Shown in pieces: positions 10,196-22,135 of a DNA stretch of 64,000 nt; the first letter of the stretch is position 1, and each line of letters begins with the position of its first letter. The stretch covers positions 1 through 64,000 of the forward strand of contig CAYULH010000001.1 of NCBI GenBank assembly GCA_964445645.1, in the 5' to 3' direction. A program made the position numbers and the translations under genes. Origin of the DNA: Aureispira sp964445645 (lineage in GTDB: Bacteria; Bacteroidota; Bacteroidia; Chitinophagales; Saprospiraceae). The notes beneath the pieces were generated by a model. The model had not been told where the DNA came from and made no database searches. It worked only from the letters and a program-made list of their open reading frames with translations.

Positions 10196-10795
10196 GTGAA
10201 AGAACTGGTCGGAAACATTGATATTTACCTATTAGATCAAATCTTGAAAGGGCGTTATGACCAAAGCCAGCGCATTTTGGATGCTGGTTGTGGCGCTGGG
10301 CGCAATTTGTTTTATTTCTTGAAACAAGGGAAGGAGGTATATGGCGTAGATGCCAACACCGAAGCCATAACTAACCTCAAAACATGGTGTCAGGAGCAAT
10401 TTCCTGATTATCCATTAGAGCGTTTTCAGGTGCAGGCGGTAGAAACCATGCCATTTGAAGATGCTTTTTTTGATGTGGTGATTAGTAATGCCGTCTTGCA
10501 TTTTGCACAGAACAAAGCGCATTTTGAGGCAGAATTGCAGGCTATGTGGCGTGTTTTGAAGCCCCAAGGGCATTTGTTTGTGCGTTTGGCCTCTAGTATT
10601 GGGCTGGAAGATAAAGTGATTGAGGTAGGCGCAGGGCAGTTTTTATTGCCTGACGAATCCATACGATTTTTGGTCACAGAAGCGGATTTATTGCACTACA
10701 CCCAACAACTGGGCGGCATTCTAACCGAATACATCAAAACTACCAATGTACAAGGTTTGCGTGCCATGACCACTTGGTGCCTCCAAAAGCCTTAA
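10196..10795 (+). CDS. class I SAM-dependent methyltransferase
   Basis: 199-residue Rossmann methyltransferase. Motif I is DAGCGAGRN (residues 29-37), the acidic residue ending strand 2 is in YGVDAN (about 52), and a motif IV-like segment is FFDVVISNAVLHF. This is the Methyltransf_11/25 type acting on small molecules or unspecified substrates. It starts with GTG only 4 bases after the acs stop, which suggests translational coupling. Nothing in the sequence shows what it methylates, and the pairing with acs may be only transcriptional. Confidence 0.8.
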   Translation: MKELVGNIDIYLLDQILKGRYDQSQRILDAGCGAGRNLFYFLKQGKEVYGVDANTEAITNLKTWCQEQFPDYPLERFQVQAVETMPFEDAFFDVVISNAVLHFAQNKAHFEAELQAMWRVLKPQGHLFVRLASSIGLEDKVIEVGAGQFLLPDESIRFLVTEADLLHYTQQLGGILTEYIKTTNVQGLRAMTTWCLQKP

Positions 10796-10942
10796 GCTCC
10801 TCTAAATTTAAGGCACTGCTTTTGTTTCATTTTTTTGTCAAACAGAACAAAAATAGGCTCTTTATTTGTAATAAGTCTAATTAAGCATTATCTTGCTCAT
10901 GTTTTAGAACACCAACATTATTCGGTTCAAATTATCAATCAG

Positions 10943-11083
10943 ATGAATCCATTAGAATTGCACTTAGTACCTGCTCCTTTAGCTCCTGAAGTTAGCTGCA
11001 AAAACTGTAAAAAAAAATGTTGTAAAAAATACAAAAAAGGCAAAAAACAATGTAAACGTTGCCCCAAAGAACCACAGTTGTAA
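10943..11083 (+). CDS. Cys/Lys-rich mini-protein, unknown function
   Basis: 46-residue product from the ATG at 10943. A longer frame from a TTG at 10835 exists but its extra residues look like leader sequence. The N-terminal half is plain (MNPLELHLVPAPLAPEVS). The C-terminal half has six cysteines among lysines: CKNC, KKCCKK, QCKRC. Two CxxC pairs plus a CC could bind a metal ion or form disulfides. A promoter-like pair lies upstream (TTTG ending 10837, then TTTATTTG at 10861-10868), and a clean bidirectional terminator follows 30 bases after the stop, which supports a real transcription unit. I recognise no family. Confidence 0.5.
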   Translation: MNPLELHLVPAPLAPEVSCKNCKKKCCKKYKKGKKQCKRCPKEPQL

Positions 11084-11112
11084 ACTTGCCGTTCTACGTC
11101 TTTCCAAAAAGA

Positions 11113-11152
11113 AAAACCATTTAGTGACCCTACAAGGCTACTAAATGGTTTT
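11113..11152. terminator. bidirectional terminator between convergent genes
   Basis: AAAACCATTTAGT and ACTAAATGGTTTT form a perfect 13-bp stem around a 14-base loop, with A on one side and T on the other. It can serve both the mini-protein gene (plus) and the PorP-OmpA gene (minus). Confidence 0.85.
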
Positions 11153-11177
11153 GTTATGTTTAGTGTTAGAACATTTC

Positions 11178-12821
11178 TTACAAACGCCCCTTCTTAGGTT
11201 TTTCGGTAAAAATAATATCTACCCTTCTATCGCCCGCTTCGCCCTTGGAGCTGCCAGCCGAACCTTTGTTGGGATCTTCCTCACCCAAAGGAACCACCTT
11301 GACCAAGGAAGCATCCAAGCCCTTGTTGACCAGATATTGGCGTACTTGAGCCGCTCTCCTCATAGACAATTCCATGTTCCTTTGTGGGTCGCCATCTGTA
11401 CTCGCATTGCCCTGAATAAACACCTGAATTTCATTGCCCTTATTCTTAGAATCTTGCAAAGTTTGTAGTACAGCATCCAAATTAGCTTTGGAAGTTTCGC
11501 TCAATTGGGTAGCACCCGAACCAAAAAATACTTGTCCTACTTTTTTGTATTGTAGGGGTTGTTTTTTGATGGCTTTTCGCAATTCCTCAATGGCCGCTAT
11601 ATTGGTGTTAATATCCGAACTCTGCTTTTGCAAGGTCGTTTGTTGCTGCTCTAATGCTTCTTCTTGTTGTTGTAATTGCTCTTGCTGCTCTTGCAATTTT
11701 TCCGCATTCTTCTCTGTTCCAGCAACAGTTTGCTCCAGTACATTAGAAATAGAATCGGTACGCTTCTGGTTGTTTTGAAGCGTTAGTTCCAATTCCTCAT
11801 TTCGCTTTTGCAAATCACCCACATTATTTTCTAATATCCTAATTTTAGGATTTTCCCCAAAACGATATGCCAACATAAACTCATGCTGAATGCCCATGCT
11901 GTTTTGAATAGCCGCCCCCACATTAGGACTAAAAGTATAGGCAAAAATGAACTTGCGTTTGACTTCCACACCAATCGTCAGATCCAAATTAGCAGTAGAA
12001 ATAGCATTATTACTAGAACGATAACCTACACCAATCCAACCCAAACCTTCCATACCCACAATCACATTACCTTCCAATTGTACCGGTACATCCTGAATAA
12101 TACGCGCCAAAACAATAGGCTTGATATAAAAAGGATGGGGCTTCTCGCCCTTATTAAAGGTATACTTATAGCTCGCCAATCCAAGAAATTGACGGGTATT
12201 GACATAATTGACCCGTCCACTTTGCCCCAAAACGGGATTCAAACCAATATTCAGCCCTTGCAACATAGAAATACCCACGTGCAAGTCACGCCATTGATAA
12301 TCCAAACCAGCACTAAAATCAAAGGTTGTACCTGCACCCTCAGATGGTAATAATTGTTGGTCATTGGGATTGTCCACAATCGCATCGGGATAATTAAAAC
12401 GCTGGTGTATAAATCCCAAAGACAAACCAGCACTCAAACCATGCTTAAATTCGGTAGATTTCTGAAAAGGAATATGATAGGCATAACTCCCCAAACCGCC
12501 AATGTTGGTTGTAAGGTGCGCCTGATCGACATAGAACATGCCCCCCAATCCCATATCGCCTAGTTTGTCTACCCGAATAGGCGCTTCGAGGCTGGCAATG
12601 CCACTAAATGGAGAACTGGGCAAATCCGTCCATTGTTTTTTGAAATGAAAACTGGCTGTACCAAATTCATTTTGCCCTGTTCGAGCAGGGTTGTATAAAT
12701 AAGGATTGTAAGCATAATGATTGAGCAAAGGAAACTGTTGCGCTTGTGTGCTTAGTGACCAAGCAACCAATATGGCTATAACAAGGATTTTATTTTTTAT
12801 AATCATGATAATAAATTGCAT
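11178..12821 (-). CDS. PorP/SprF-like outer membrane protein fused to OmpA domain
   Basis: 547 residues. A Sec signal peptide ends STQAQ. About 300 residues of PorP/SprF-type barrel follow, with the typical opening LLNHYAYNPYLYNPARTG. A Gln/Glu-rich coiled coil runs about 330-420. A C-terminal OmpA-like domain (about 430-540; VFFGSGATQLSETSKANLDAV ... RRAAQVRQYLVNKGL) should grip peptidoglycan. PorP/SprF proteins assist export or surface attachment of T9SS cargo carrying the gliding-type (type B) C-terminal domain. The gene lies 70 bases after exactly such a cargo gene on the same strand, so it is very likely its dedicated partner (inference from the known SprB-SprF pairing). The ATG at 12806 is an equally good start. 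Confidence 0.85.
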   Translation of the reverse strand: MQFIIMIIKNKILVIAILVAWSLSTQAQQFPLLNHYAYNPYLYNPARTGQNEFGTASFHFKKQWTDLPSSPFSGIASLEAPIRVDKLGDMGLGGMFYVDQAHLTTNIGGLGSYAYHIPFQKSTEFKHGLSAGLSLGFIHQRFNYPDAIVDNPNDQQLLPSEGAGTTFDFSAGLDYQWRDLHVGISMLQGLNIGLNPVLGQSGRVNYVNTRQFLGLASYKYTFNKGEKPHPFYIKPIVLARIIQDVPVQLEGNVIVGMEGLGWIGVGYRSSNNAISTANLDLTIGVEVKRKFIFAYTFSPNVGAAIQNSMGIQHEFMLAYRFGENPKIRILENNVGDLQKRNEELELTLQNNQKRTDSISNVLEQTVAGTEKNAEKLQEQQEQLQQQEEALEQQQTTLQKQSSDINTNIAAIEELRKAIKKQPLQYKKVGQVFFGSGATQLSETSKANLDAVLQTLQDSKNKGNEIQVFIQGNASTDGDPQRNMELSMRRAAQVRQYLVNKGLDASLVKVVPLGEEDPNKGSAGSSKGEAGDRRVDIIFTEKPKKGRL

Positions 12822-12831
12822 GATGAAAGAA

Positions 12832-12875
12832 TAGCAAAATAGCAGTGGAAACTAGGTTTAGTAGTTTCCACTGCT
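12832..12875 (-). terminator. intercistronic hairpin between adhesin and PorP-OmpA genes
   Basis: AGCAGTGGAAACT and AGTTTCCACTGCT form a perfect 13-bp stem around a 9-base loop. On the minus strand it is followed by ATTTTGCTATTCTTTC, a weak T tract. It may cause partial termination or protect the 3' end of the adhesin mRNA, setting the ratio of the two proteins. Confidence 0.55.
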
Positions 12876-12891
12876 TCCTTTAGAGGGGGGC

Positions 12892-14834
12892 TTAACGTTT
12901 GATCGTCACAGCACCTTTAACCACCTCTTGAGTTTGTTCAAAATAAATGATATACCAGTACGTTCCATCAGGTAAATTTTGACCATTGAGCCTACCATAC
13001 CAGTCATTTTGATAATTCTGTGTGTTCAGCACTTCTATACCGCCACGAGTAATGATTTGTAAGGTATAAGGCCCTACAGAAGCATCTTGTAAAACATCAA
13101 CTCGCCAAAAATCATTAATTCCATCGCCATTAGGCGTAAACAAATCTACAATTTTGAGATCTTGCAACGGCGGACGAATGACATTAATAGTGACATCATC
13201 GGTGGCCGTACAGCCTCTGGTTGTTGTTCCCAATACAGAGAAGGTATAACTGCCCACACTAGGCGCATTAAATACAGGACTGCTGCTAGTTGGATTGTCC
13301 AAATTGGTAGCTGGAGTCCAATTATACAGGGCTGTTCCTGTTGCTTGTAGGCGGTAAGGCGTACCCAATTCAATGGTCGTATCCACACCAGCATTGACCA
13401 CCGCAGGCGCTAGTATCTCAACCGCTGTAGTGTATACACTAGAACAGTTGCCAACCGTAACCGTTACCGTATAAGAGCCATCAGCATCCGAGGTTACGCC
13501 TGTAATACTAGGCGCTCTAGTAGTGGCCGTAAAGCCGTCTGGCCCTTCCCAAGCATAAGTTGCCCCAAACACACTTTCCACACTCAATTGCAAATCATCC
13601 CCAATACAAACAGGACTATTGCTACTAGCCATACCTGCATCGGGCAAGGCCGTAATCATAACCAGTGTAGAAAGCGGCGCAGAACTACAGCCTGTGGCAG
13701 CATCTGTAGCGACCAAAGAATAGAACCCTTGGTGATCGATTTCTCGAACACCATTGACACCAGCATTGCTAGTAGTGGCTGCAAAACCATTCGGCCCTGT
13801 CCAAGCATAAGCCAGAGCCGTAGAAGGATTGGCGGTGGTCAAGCTCAACGTATCGCCCTCACACAAAGGACTGTTGCTGCTCACCGCTCCCAATACAGGA
13901 CGTGCATTGATAGTTACGGTAGTAGAAGCACTGGCAGAGGTACAGCCATCCACCGTTACAGCCACATCATAAGTGCCTGCTTGGCTTGCGGTAGCATTGG
14001 GCAAAGAGAAACTGGCCAAGGTAGAGGTAAAGCCATTGGGTCCTGTCCAGAAGTAGCTGCCTCCTTGGATGGCACTAGCTTGCACAAATACATCATCCCC
14101 TTCACATACAGGGCTGTCATTAAAGGTAGCTGGTGCAGAAGGCACAGCCTTAACCGTGACCTGAATAGTAATGGCAGTAGAAGCACAATCACCTCTTTCT
14201 TCTATTACGGTATAATTGTAATTGCCGGCCGCTAAAACACCCACTGTATGGCTTTGTGTAGCCGTTCCAGCCATAGCTAGTCGTGCAATTTCCACATTGT
14301 TATTATCATAAAAAACTAAATCGCCAATACCTGAACCTGTCGCAGATAATACTACGGGATCATTGGCACAAACGACCACATCATTGGCTGTTGGTGCAAG
14401 AGGTTGTGCATTAACTATTGCTTGTACAGGCACAATGGCACTTAGACAACCTGTAGATGGATCAACTTGACTAACGTAATAAGTAGCATTTTGAGTCAAT
14501 ACAGGTGTGGTCAAGTTAGGCCCTGTGGATAATTGATTAAGCCCAGCAGGATCGCTATACCAAGTGATAAGCCCAGCAGCAACGGCATTTAAATTCGCTG
14601 ACTGACCCGCACAAATCGTATCATTCGTAATTAATGGATCGGTAGCAGCAGGGAAAACCACAACCGTAACGGTAGTAGCTGCGCTTTGGCAACCATCGGC
14701 ATTCGTTTGGGTCACAAAGTAATCAATACCCCCACTAGCACTTAGCACCCCAGTTGTATAACTACTCCCCGTACCAACCAAATTGGTCAAGGCTGCATCG
14801 CTAAACCATTGTACATTAGTACCTGTGGTGGTGA
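12892..14834 (-). CDS. C-terminal part of giant T9SS type B adhesin (Ig-like repeats, gliding-type CTD)
   Basis: Continuation of the protein that starts at 18310; the N run at 14835-14934 separates the two parts. It encodes about seven Ig-like (PKD/T9SS-associated) beta domains with the recurring marks CxGD, YxWTGPNGF and GTYDVAVT. The last ~90 residues form a gliding-motility-associated (type B) C-terminal domain: DLFTPNGDGINDFWRVD, WYGRLNGQNLPDGTYWYII and a final GAVTIKR. This domain marks T9SS cargo that needs a PorP/SprF partner, and such a gene follows directly. Removing the N run restores one frame with the upstream part, so I treat both as one gene of at least 1772 codons. Confidence 0.9.
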
Positions 14835-14934
14835 NNNNNNNNNNNNNNNNNNNNNNNNNNNNNNNNNNNNNNNNNNNNNNNNNNNNNNNNNNNNNNNNNN
14901 NNNNNNNNNNNNNNNNNNNNNNNNNNNNNNNNNN
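14835..14934. other. assembly gap (100 N)
   Basis: Exactly 100 N, the usual placeholder for a gap of unknown size. The flanks (ending ACCTGTGGTGGTGA and beginning GGGTGGCGGTATTGCC) are directly adjacent in the intact repeat copy at 15662-15691, so the missing length is probably zero or a multiple of 741 bases. Confidence 0.95.
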
Positions 14935-18310
<3,376 letters not shown>

Positions 18311-18930
18311 AATGTAGGTTATTTTAATTGTTTTAGAGGCAAAGGCTTGCCTTTGTAATGTGGTCTGGCAAGAGGATTTTAGTAAATTTCGAGCTATACA
18401 AATACGTTATTACTTTGTTAATAAAATTAACAAGAACTCTGAAAAATAATCACAATTCTTGTCGCTGTACACATGAAACTACTAAAAATAATGGGCTTGA
18501 CAGAATAAAATTATGGGTATTAATATGGTTGGCTACAAAAAATAAACTTTTGGGGGGCTGGGTTAGAAATGCAATATGAAAATAAAGATTTGTTTTTGCA
18601 ATAAAAGATGTGTTGGTGTTTGCAATGACTTTATGTGAATGAAGTTTTGTTTTTATTTGAATAATATGAATTTATGCAGTAGTTTGTTTTTGGAAAGTAG
18701 ATAAAAAACGTATGAATATATGATGCGTAGACTAGCTGCGATCTAAGCTTGTTTGGTACTACAGTTTTATTGGTGGGTCGTATATTTTTGTGTGTTTATA
18801 GAGAATTTTTTAAGTGTTAAGATTGTTGAGCCTAGCAAGCTTCATAAACAAAGCAGCACTTCTAATCCATAATTTTTTAGTAATATTGTGCTGTAGCATT
18901 ATTTAATAACAATAAAAAAACAATAGCGTT
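18311..18930. other. 620-base divergent intergenic region without a gene
   Basis: AT-rich spacer between the minus-strand adhesin and plus-strand ybaB. The one open frame in it (18358-18579) has no family resemblance and no start context, and I do not call it. I see one promoter-like element (18783-18790) and no convincing hairpin. Confidence 0.6.
18783..18790 (+). promoter_or_regulatory. possible -7 element upstream of ybaB
   Basis: TATTTTTG fits TAnnTTTG exactly, but no TTG lies at the proper distance and the leader to ybaB would be about 130 bases. It may be chance. Confidence 0.25.
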
Positions 18931-19233
18931 ATGTTTGGAGGAATGGAAGAAATACAAAAGCAAATGCAGGAAAAATTGACCAGCATTATTGTAGAAGAGC
19001 AAGCTGGTGGTGGTTTGATAAAAATAAAAGCCAATGCTGCTCGTCAAATTTTGGATGTGAGTATTTCACCCGAATTGGACTTGACAGACAAAGAGGAATT
19101 GGAAGACTTGATATTGGAGGCTGTTAATCGTGTTATTGCTGCAGCAGCGATGAAGGAGCAAGAAGAGTCTCAAGCAATGTTATCCAAAATGTTGCCTGGT
19201 GGAATGGGGAACTTGGGCAATTTGTTTGGATAA
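18931..19233 (+). CDS. ybaB: YbaB/EbfC family nucleoid-associated protein
   Basis: 100-residue DNA-binding protein of the YbaB/EbfC family, a small dimer that coats the nucleoid. The N-terminal helix MEEIQKQMQEKLTSI, the central strands GGGLIKIKANAARQILDVSISPEL (given here as the span of residues 26-49), the acidic DLTDKEELEDLILEAVNRV helix and the C-terminal Met/Gly tail GGMGNLGNLFG are all family hallmarks. In many bacteria it sits beside dnaX-recR; here it is followed 15 bases later by a zinc-ribbon membrane protein instead, probably in one transcript. Confidence 0.93.
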   Translation: MFGGMEEIQKQMQEKLTSIIVEEQAGGGLIKIKANAARQILDVSISPELDLTDKEELEDLILEAVNRVIAAAAMKEQEESQAMLSKMLPGGMGNLGNLFG

Positions 19234-19248
19234 TTGTAACACAATAAC

Positions 19249-20319
19249 ATGAGTGTATATGTCGGACGCTGGGATTGCAATAGATGTGGTCATAAAGCAA
19301 TTTTGGGCCCAGAAACAGAATGTCCCAATTGTGGGGCCGATCGTCCCAAGGATGTGCAGTTTTACATGGCAAGTAGTGCCGATAGGGTGCAAGACCAGCA
19401 AAGCTTACAAAAGGCTAGAGCGGGTGCCGATTGGCGTTGTTCTTACTGCACACAGAATAACCCTGCTACGGTTTCTATTTGCAAAGATTGTGGACATACT
19501 AGAGCCGAAAGTGATGCGGAGTTGGCGGTTAGAGAGTATAGCAACAGTGAAATACCTACTTCTGGAAAAAAGGCCCGATCGGTAGAGCGTGAGGCAGCCG
19601 CTCCAAAACCCAAAAAGAAAGGAAGGCGCAAGTGGCTTCTAGTTGCTTTGGTGGTAATAGGAGTAATGGTGTATTTTACTCGCAGCAAGGAGATTGTTGT
19701 TACTGTGGAGGCTTTTGGTTGGGAACGAATTATTGAGACAGAGGAACATCGTTTGGTAGAGGAAGAGGGTTGGAGTGTTCCGAGCGGAGGCACACGCTTG
19801 CAGTCGTTTAGAGCCATCCATCATTATGACAAAATACTGTCGCATTATGAGACACGTACCCGAACACAACAGCGTGCCGCTGGTACAAAGCAATATGTAT
19901 GTGGCAAGCGAGATTTGGGCAATGGTTATTTTGAGGATAAGTATTGTACTCGAACGATTTATGAATCGTATGAGGAACAGTATGAAGAGCCGATTTATAG
20001 AAAAGAACCTGTTTATAAAACCAAATATCGGTATAGCATCTATAAATGGCAAGAAGCGGATCCATTAGTTGTTCAGGGCAATGACCATCAGCCTAGATGG
20101 CCCAATACCAGTGCTGTACAGCAAGATCGCCGCCGCCGATTGGCCAATCGGTCAGGCAAGTACATTATTATTGTTAGAGATGATTTGGGCGAGCAGCACG
20201 AGCATACTATTCCATTGGACAAATGGGAAGCACTGAAAAAAGGGCAACAAATAAAAGCAAAACGAGGCGCAGCTACTGGTAAGTATAGAGGACTTGCCAG
20301 AGAGTACAGCGTTTCTTAA
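19249..20319 (+). CDS. double zinc-ribbon protein with one membrane segment, unknown function
   Basis: 356 residues. The N-terminal 85 residues carry two treble zinc-binding modules of RanBP2/zinc-ribbon type: CNRCGH ... CPNCGADRP and CSYCTQNN ... CKDCGHTRA. A charged linker leads to one hydrophobic segment after KKKGRRKW (about residues 128-143), so the zinc modules should be cytoplasmic and the remaining ~210 residues periplasmic. The outer part is rich in Arg, Glu and Tyr (YESYEEQYEEPIYRKEPVY) and has two further Cys (CGKRDLG, YCTRTI). I do not recognise this outer domain. It follows ybaB by 15 bases and probably shares its transcript. Confidence 0.7.
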   Translation: MSVYVGRWDCNRCGHKAILGPETECPNCGADRPKDVQFYMASSADRVQDQQSLQKARAGADWRCSYCTQNNPATVSICKDCGHTRAESDAELAVREYSNSEIPTSGKKARSVEREAAAPKPKKKGRRKWLLVALVVIGVMVYFTRSKEIVVTVEAFGWERIIETEEHRLVEEEGWSVPSGGTRLQSFRAIHHYDKILSHYETRTRTQQRAAGTKQYVCGKRDLGNGYFEDKYCTRTIYESYEEQYEEPIYRKEPVYKTKYRYSIYKWQEADPLVVQGNDHQPRWPNTSAVQQDRRRRLANRSGKYIIIVRDDLGEQHEHTIPLDKWEALKKGQQIKAKRGAATGKYRGLAREYSVS

Positions 20320-20354
20320 ATCATTTTAACTACCTACTAATTTATCTAAATATA

Positions 20355-21287
20355 ATGCATACGGTCTTACATCATGAGACACCTGTTTTTTTGGGGCATC
20401 GCCTAACCGCACAGCAAAAACGTTCTGTTTATTTCAAAATGGATTGTTACCAGCCCACAGGCTCTTTTAAGGTTAGAGGCATTGGTGCCCGTTGTCAAGA
20501 AGCCCAAGAAAATGGTTGTCGGCAGTTTGTGATTGCCTCGGGGGGCAATGCAGGCTTGGCTACAGCTTATGCAGGTTGGAAACTAGCCGTGCCTACTACG
20601 GTGGTATTGCCTCTAAAAACCCCTGTAGCTGTACAAGAAAAAATTAGCAGCCTTGGGGCAGAGGTGAAGCTGGCTGGACAGATATGGGACGAAGCCAATG
20701 CCGTGGCCTTAGAATTGGCTGAACAAGAGGATGTATTGTATATCTCCCCTTTTGATCATCCAACTATTTGGCGGGGTCATGCTAGTGTTATTACCGAGTG
20801 TGCTGCTCAAATGCCCGAACCCGATTGGGTGGTAGTAGCGGTAGGTGGTGGAGGGTATTTTTGTGGGGTAATGGAGGGCTTAGAGGCCGTGGGCTGGAAC
20901 AAGACACGCATCCTAACTACCGAAACCGTAGGATCAGCCTGTTTGGATGCTGCCTTGAAAGCGGGCGAACGAGTGGTGTTGGATAGTATTAATTCTATTG
21001 CCAGCTCTTTGGGTGCCAAGCAAGTGGCGGCACAAGCTTATGAATACGCCCAGCAGGCACGCGTGCAATCGCATCTGGTCACAGATGCACAGACATTGGA
21101 TGCTATAGAATTGTTTGTAGCAGATATGGGGGTTTTGGTAGAGCCTGCTTGTGGGGCTGCCTTGTCGGCTGTATATCATGGCAGTGCTGCTATTGAGGAG
21201 GATGCCAGTGTGCTCGTGTTGGTCTGTGGTGGTGCAGGGATGAGTTTAGCACAATTTCAACATTATCAAACAACTATTCAGCAATAA
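20355..21287 (+). CDS. PLP-dependent serine/threonine ammonia-lyase-like enzyme
   Basis: 310-residue fold type II PLP enzyme. The Schiff-base lysine is Lys39 in TGSFKVRG. The asparagine loop is SGGNAG (62-67). The glycine-rich phosphate loop is VGGGGYFCGV, and the C-terminal CGGAGMS takes the place of the usual Ser/Cys that contacts the pyridine ring. Length and motifs fit the short L-serine/L-threonine dehydratase group, which deaminates the amino acid to pyruvate or 2-oxobutanoate; there is no ACT regulatory domain. A serine racemase-like or related beta-eliminating role cannot be excluded. It starts 35 bases after the zinc-ribbon gene. Confidence 0.8.
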   Translation: MHTVLHHETPVFLGHRLTAQQKRSVYFKMDCYQPTGSFKVRGIGARCQEAQENGCRQFVIASGGNAGLATAYAGWKLAVPTTVVLPLKTPVAVQEKISSLGAEVKLAGQIWDEANAVALELAEQEDVLYISPFDHPTIWRGHASVITECAAQMPEPDWVVVAVGGGGYFCGVMEGLEAVGWNKTRILTTETVGSACLDAALKAGERVVLDSINSIASSLGAKQVAAQAYEYAQQARVQSHLVTDAQTLDAIELFVADMGVLVEPACGAALSAVYHGSAAIEEDASVLVLVCGGAGMSLAQFQHYQTTIQQ

Positions 21288-21382
21288 TTGCGTATAAAAA
21301 TAGAGTAAGCCAATACGTAATCATTATTTGTAGCTCAAACCCTTTAAAAGCCTGTTTGTTTTTTGCATTTTGCATTTTGTAA

Positions 21383-21403
21383 TAATACTTACACGAAGTA
21401 TTA
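21383..21403. repeat. operator-like inverted repeat upstream of lysE-like gene
   Basis: TAATACTT and AAGTATTA form a perfect 8-bp inverted repeat with a 5-base centre (ACACG), 37 bases before the transporter ATG. It is preceded by the direct repeat TTTTGCATTTTGCATTTTG. This is the geometry of a dimeric regulator site, but no regulator is known. Confidence 0.4.
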
Positions 21404-21440
21404 ATGTTAATAATTAAGAACAAATAGAATTGATATTGTC

Positions 21441-22103
21441 ATGATACTAGAGGCCATTCTGGAGGGAGTACTTGCTGGCTTAATTTTAAGTGTATTTGTT
21501 GGGCCTATTTTTTTTACAATGCTTCAGCTCGGAGTGGAGCATGGTTTTAAGGCGGCCTTTGCTTTGGCCTTGGGGCAATGGGCAAGTGACTTTGTATACA
21601 TTTTCTTGGCCTTTTGGGGGGCAGTTTATGTAGAAAATATCCTAGAAGATGCAGCCCAACAAGCCAATTTTGTATGGTACAGTGGTACTTTTGGAGGCGT
21701 GTTATTGATTTTGTTTGGATTAGGATTGTTATTGACCAAAACCGTATCGACCCAAGGCTCGGACAAAATAGAAATGCCTAAAAACAGAAATAGAGTTGCC
21801 CATTTTGCGTATTTTATGCAAGGGTTTTTAATCAATACCGTCAATCCAACCCCTTTGTTGTTTTGGATGGGGCTTATGGCTTCGGCTATTACGAGCAATT
21901 ATGACGGACAAGCGACCGTTGCCTTATATGTGGCGGTTATGGGGGTGGTTATTATAACCGATTGTCTCAAAATCTCATTGGCACGTTCTATCAAGAATCG
22001 CCTCAAGGCACATCACTTTCTTTATGTAAGGCGATTGGCGGGTTTGGTATTGAGTGGTTTTGGATTGGTATTGTTATTGAAAATAACTCTAAAGGTTTTA
22101 TAA
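21441..22103 (+). CDS. LysE/RhtB family amino-acid exporter
   Basis: 220-residue inner-membrane transporter with about six hydrophobic segments. The N-terminal signature SVFVGPIFFTMLQLGVEHG matches the conserved GP.....GP/HG region of LysE-type translocators. A polar loop with lysines (about 100-118) separates the first and second three-helix halves, and the second half carries NTVNPTPLLFWMG, the family's NP motif. It is expected to export an amino acid or a related small molecule; the adjacent ammonia-lyase suggests amino-acid handling, but that is only context. The stop overlaps an out-of-frame ATG of the following region. Confidence 0.85.
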   Translation: MILEAILEGVLAGLILSVFVGPIFFTMLQLGVEHGFKAAFALALGQWASDFVYIFLAFWGAVYVENILEDAAQQANFVWYSGTFGGVLLILFGLGLLLTKTVSTQGSDKIEMPKNRNRVAHFAYFMQGFLINTVNPTPLLFWMGLMASAITSNYDGQATVALYVAVMGVVIITDCLKISLARSIKNRLKAHHFLYVRRLAGLVLSGFGLVLLLKITLKVL

Positions 22104-22135
22104 TGCTTTGTCAAAAAAGCTCTAATACAATAATT

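Noticed and set aside
13588..14235. 215-codon plus-strand frame opposite the adhesin Ig-like repeats
   Set aside because: Shadow of repetitive coding sequence, rich in Ser/Arg/Cys without any domain.
18358..18579. 73-codon frame in the spacer before ybaB
   Set aside because: No family, no promoter at the right place, composition of AT-rich non-coding DNA.
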